Below, piece by piece: positions 5,803 through 5,851 of a stretch of DNA of 5,851 bases. The notes under the pieces were generated by a model. The model had not been told where the DNA came from, searched no databases, and saw only the letters and a program-made list of their open reading frames with translations. The stretch is from assembly GCA_002335115.1 (NCBI GenBank), contig DDCR01000011.1, forward strand, positions 326 through 6,176, in the 5' to 3' direction. Position 1 is the first letter of the stretch, and each line of letters starts with the position of its first letter. Made by a program: the position numbers and the translations under genes. The stretch is from Oceanospirillaceae bacterium UBA2001. Lineage in GTDB: Bacteria; Pseudomonadota; Gammaproteobacteria; Pseudomonadales; Balneatricaceae.

Positions 5803-5851
5803 AAATAAAGAGTCATCGTGATCGCTTATTTTTTAACCTTTGTTCTAAACA
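5803..5851. other. Unassigned flank right of IS66-2
   Basis: These 49 bp lie outside IS66-2. They do not encode the missing C-terminus of IS66-1 TnpC in any frame that I can recognise, and they do not begin with a copy of the left 8-bp flank. A GTG at 5818, preceded by AAAGAG (5808-5813), opens a hydrophobic reading (IAYFLTFVL) to the window edge, which might be the start of a membrane protein. It is too short to call. Confidence 0.3.

Noticed and set aside
1..5851. CRISPR array, tRNA, rRNA or integron attC sites
   Set aside because: No spaced direct repeats, cloverleaf-like sequence, rRNA similarity or paired attC core sites were seen on either strand.

Overview
The window is a stack of mobile DNA in a moderately AT-rich genome. 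The Shine-Dalgarno sites, the IS66-type operons and the group II intron RT point to a proteobacterium, probably a gammaproteobacterium. That placement is inferred from protein style only; no host housekeeping gene is present to confirm it. No gene in the window is recognisable as ordinary chromosomal cargo.

Layout, left to right. Positions 1 to about 957 are the 5' part of a group II intron: structured intron RNA (1-246), then the start of its reverse transcriptase/maturase ORF (247-969, +). That ORF is cut off after RT motif B and before the catalytic YADD motif. From about 958 a first IS66-family element (called IS66-1 here) lies in the same orientation as the intron: tnpA (1027-1425), tnpB (1422-1754), an unusually long 233-bp spacer (1755-1987), and tnpC (1988-3472). 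IS66-1 tnpC is interrupted near its 3' end at 3444/3445 by a second, unrelated IS66-family element (IS66-2, 3445-5802) in the opposite orientation. IS66-2 has an intact tnpA-tnpB-tnpC set (5719-5417, 5420-5067, 5052-3475, all minus) and recognisable imperfect terminal inverted repeats. The last 49 bp (5803-5851) are flanking DNA that I cannot identify.

How the parts work together: the simplest history is intron first, then IS66-1 into the intron ORF, then IS66-2 into IS66-1 tnpC. The intron and IS66-1 are both broken within the window. IS66-2 looks structurally complete and is the only candidate for present activity. In IS66 elements TnpC is the DDE transposase, and TnpA and TnpB are accessory proteins also needed for transposition. 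Both operons show tnpA-tnpB translational coupling through ATGA overlaps.

I did not find a convincing new biological system. The points most worth a second look are regulatory or structural: a hairpin that can mask the IS66-1 tnpA ribosome binding site, the long tnpB-tnpC spacer of IS66-1 with a hairpin and an extended -10 promoter candidate, a consensus extended -10 just upstream of a possible leaderless tnpC start in IS66-2, and the absence of the expected 8-bp target duplication around IS66-2.
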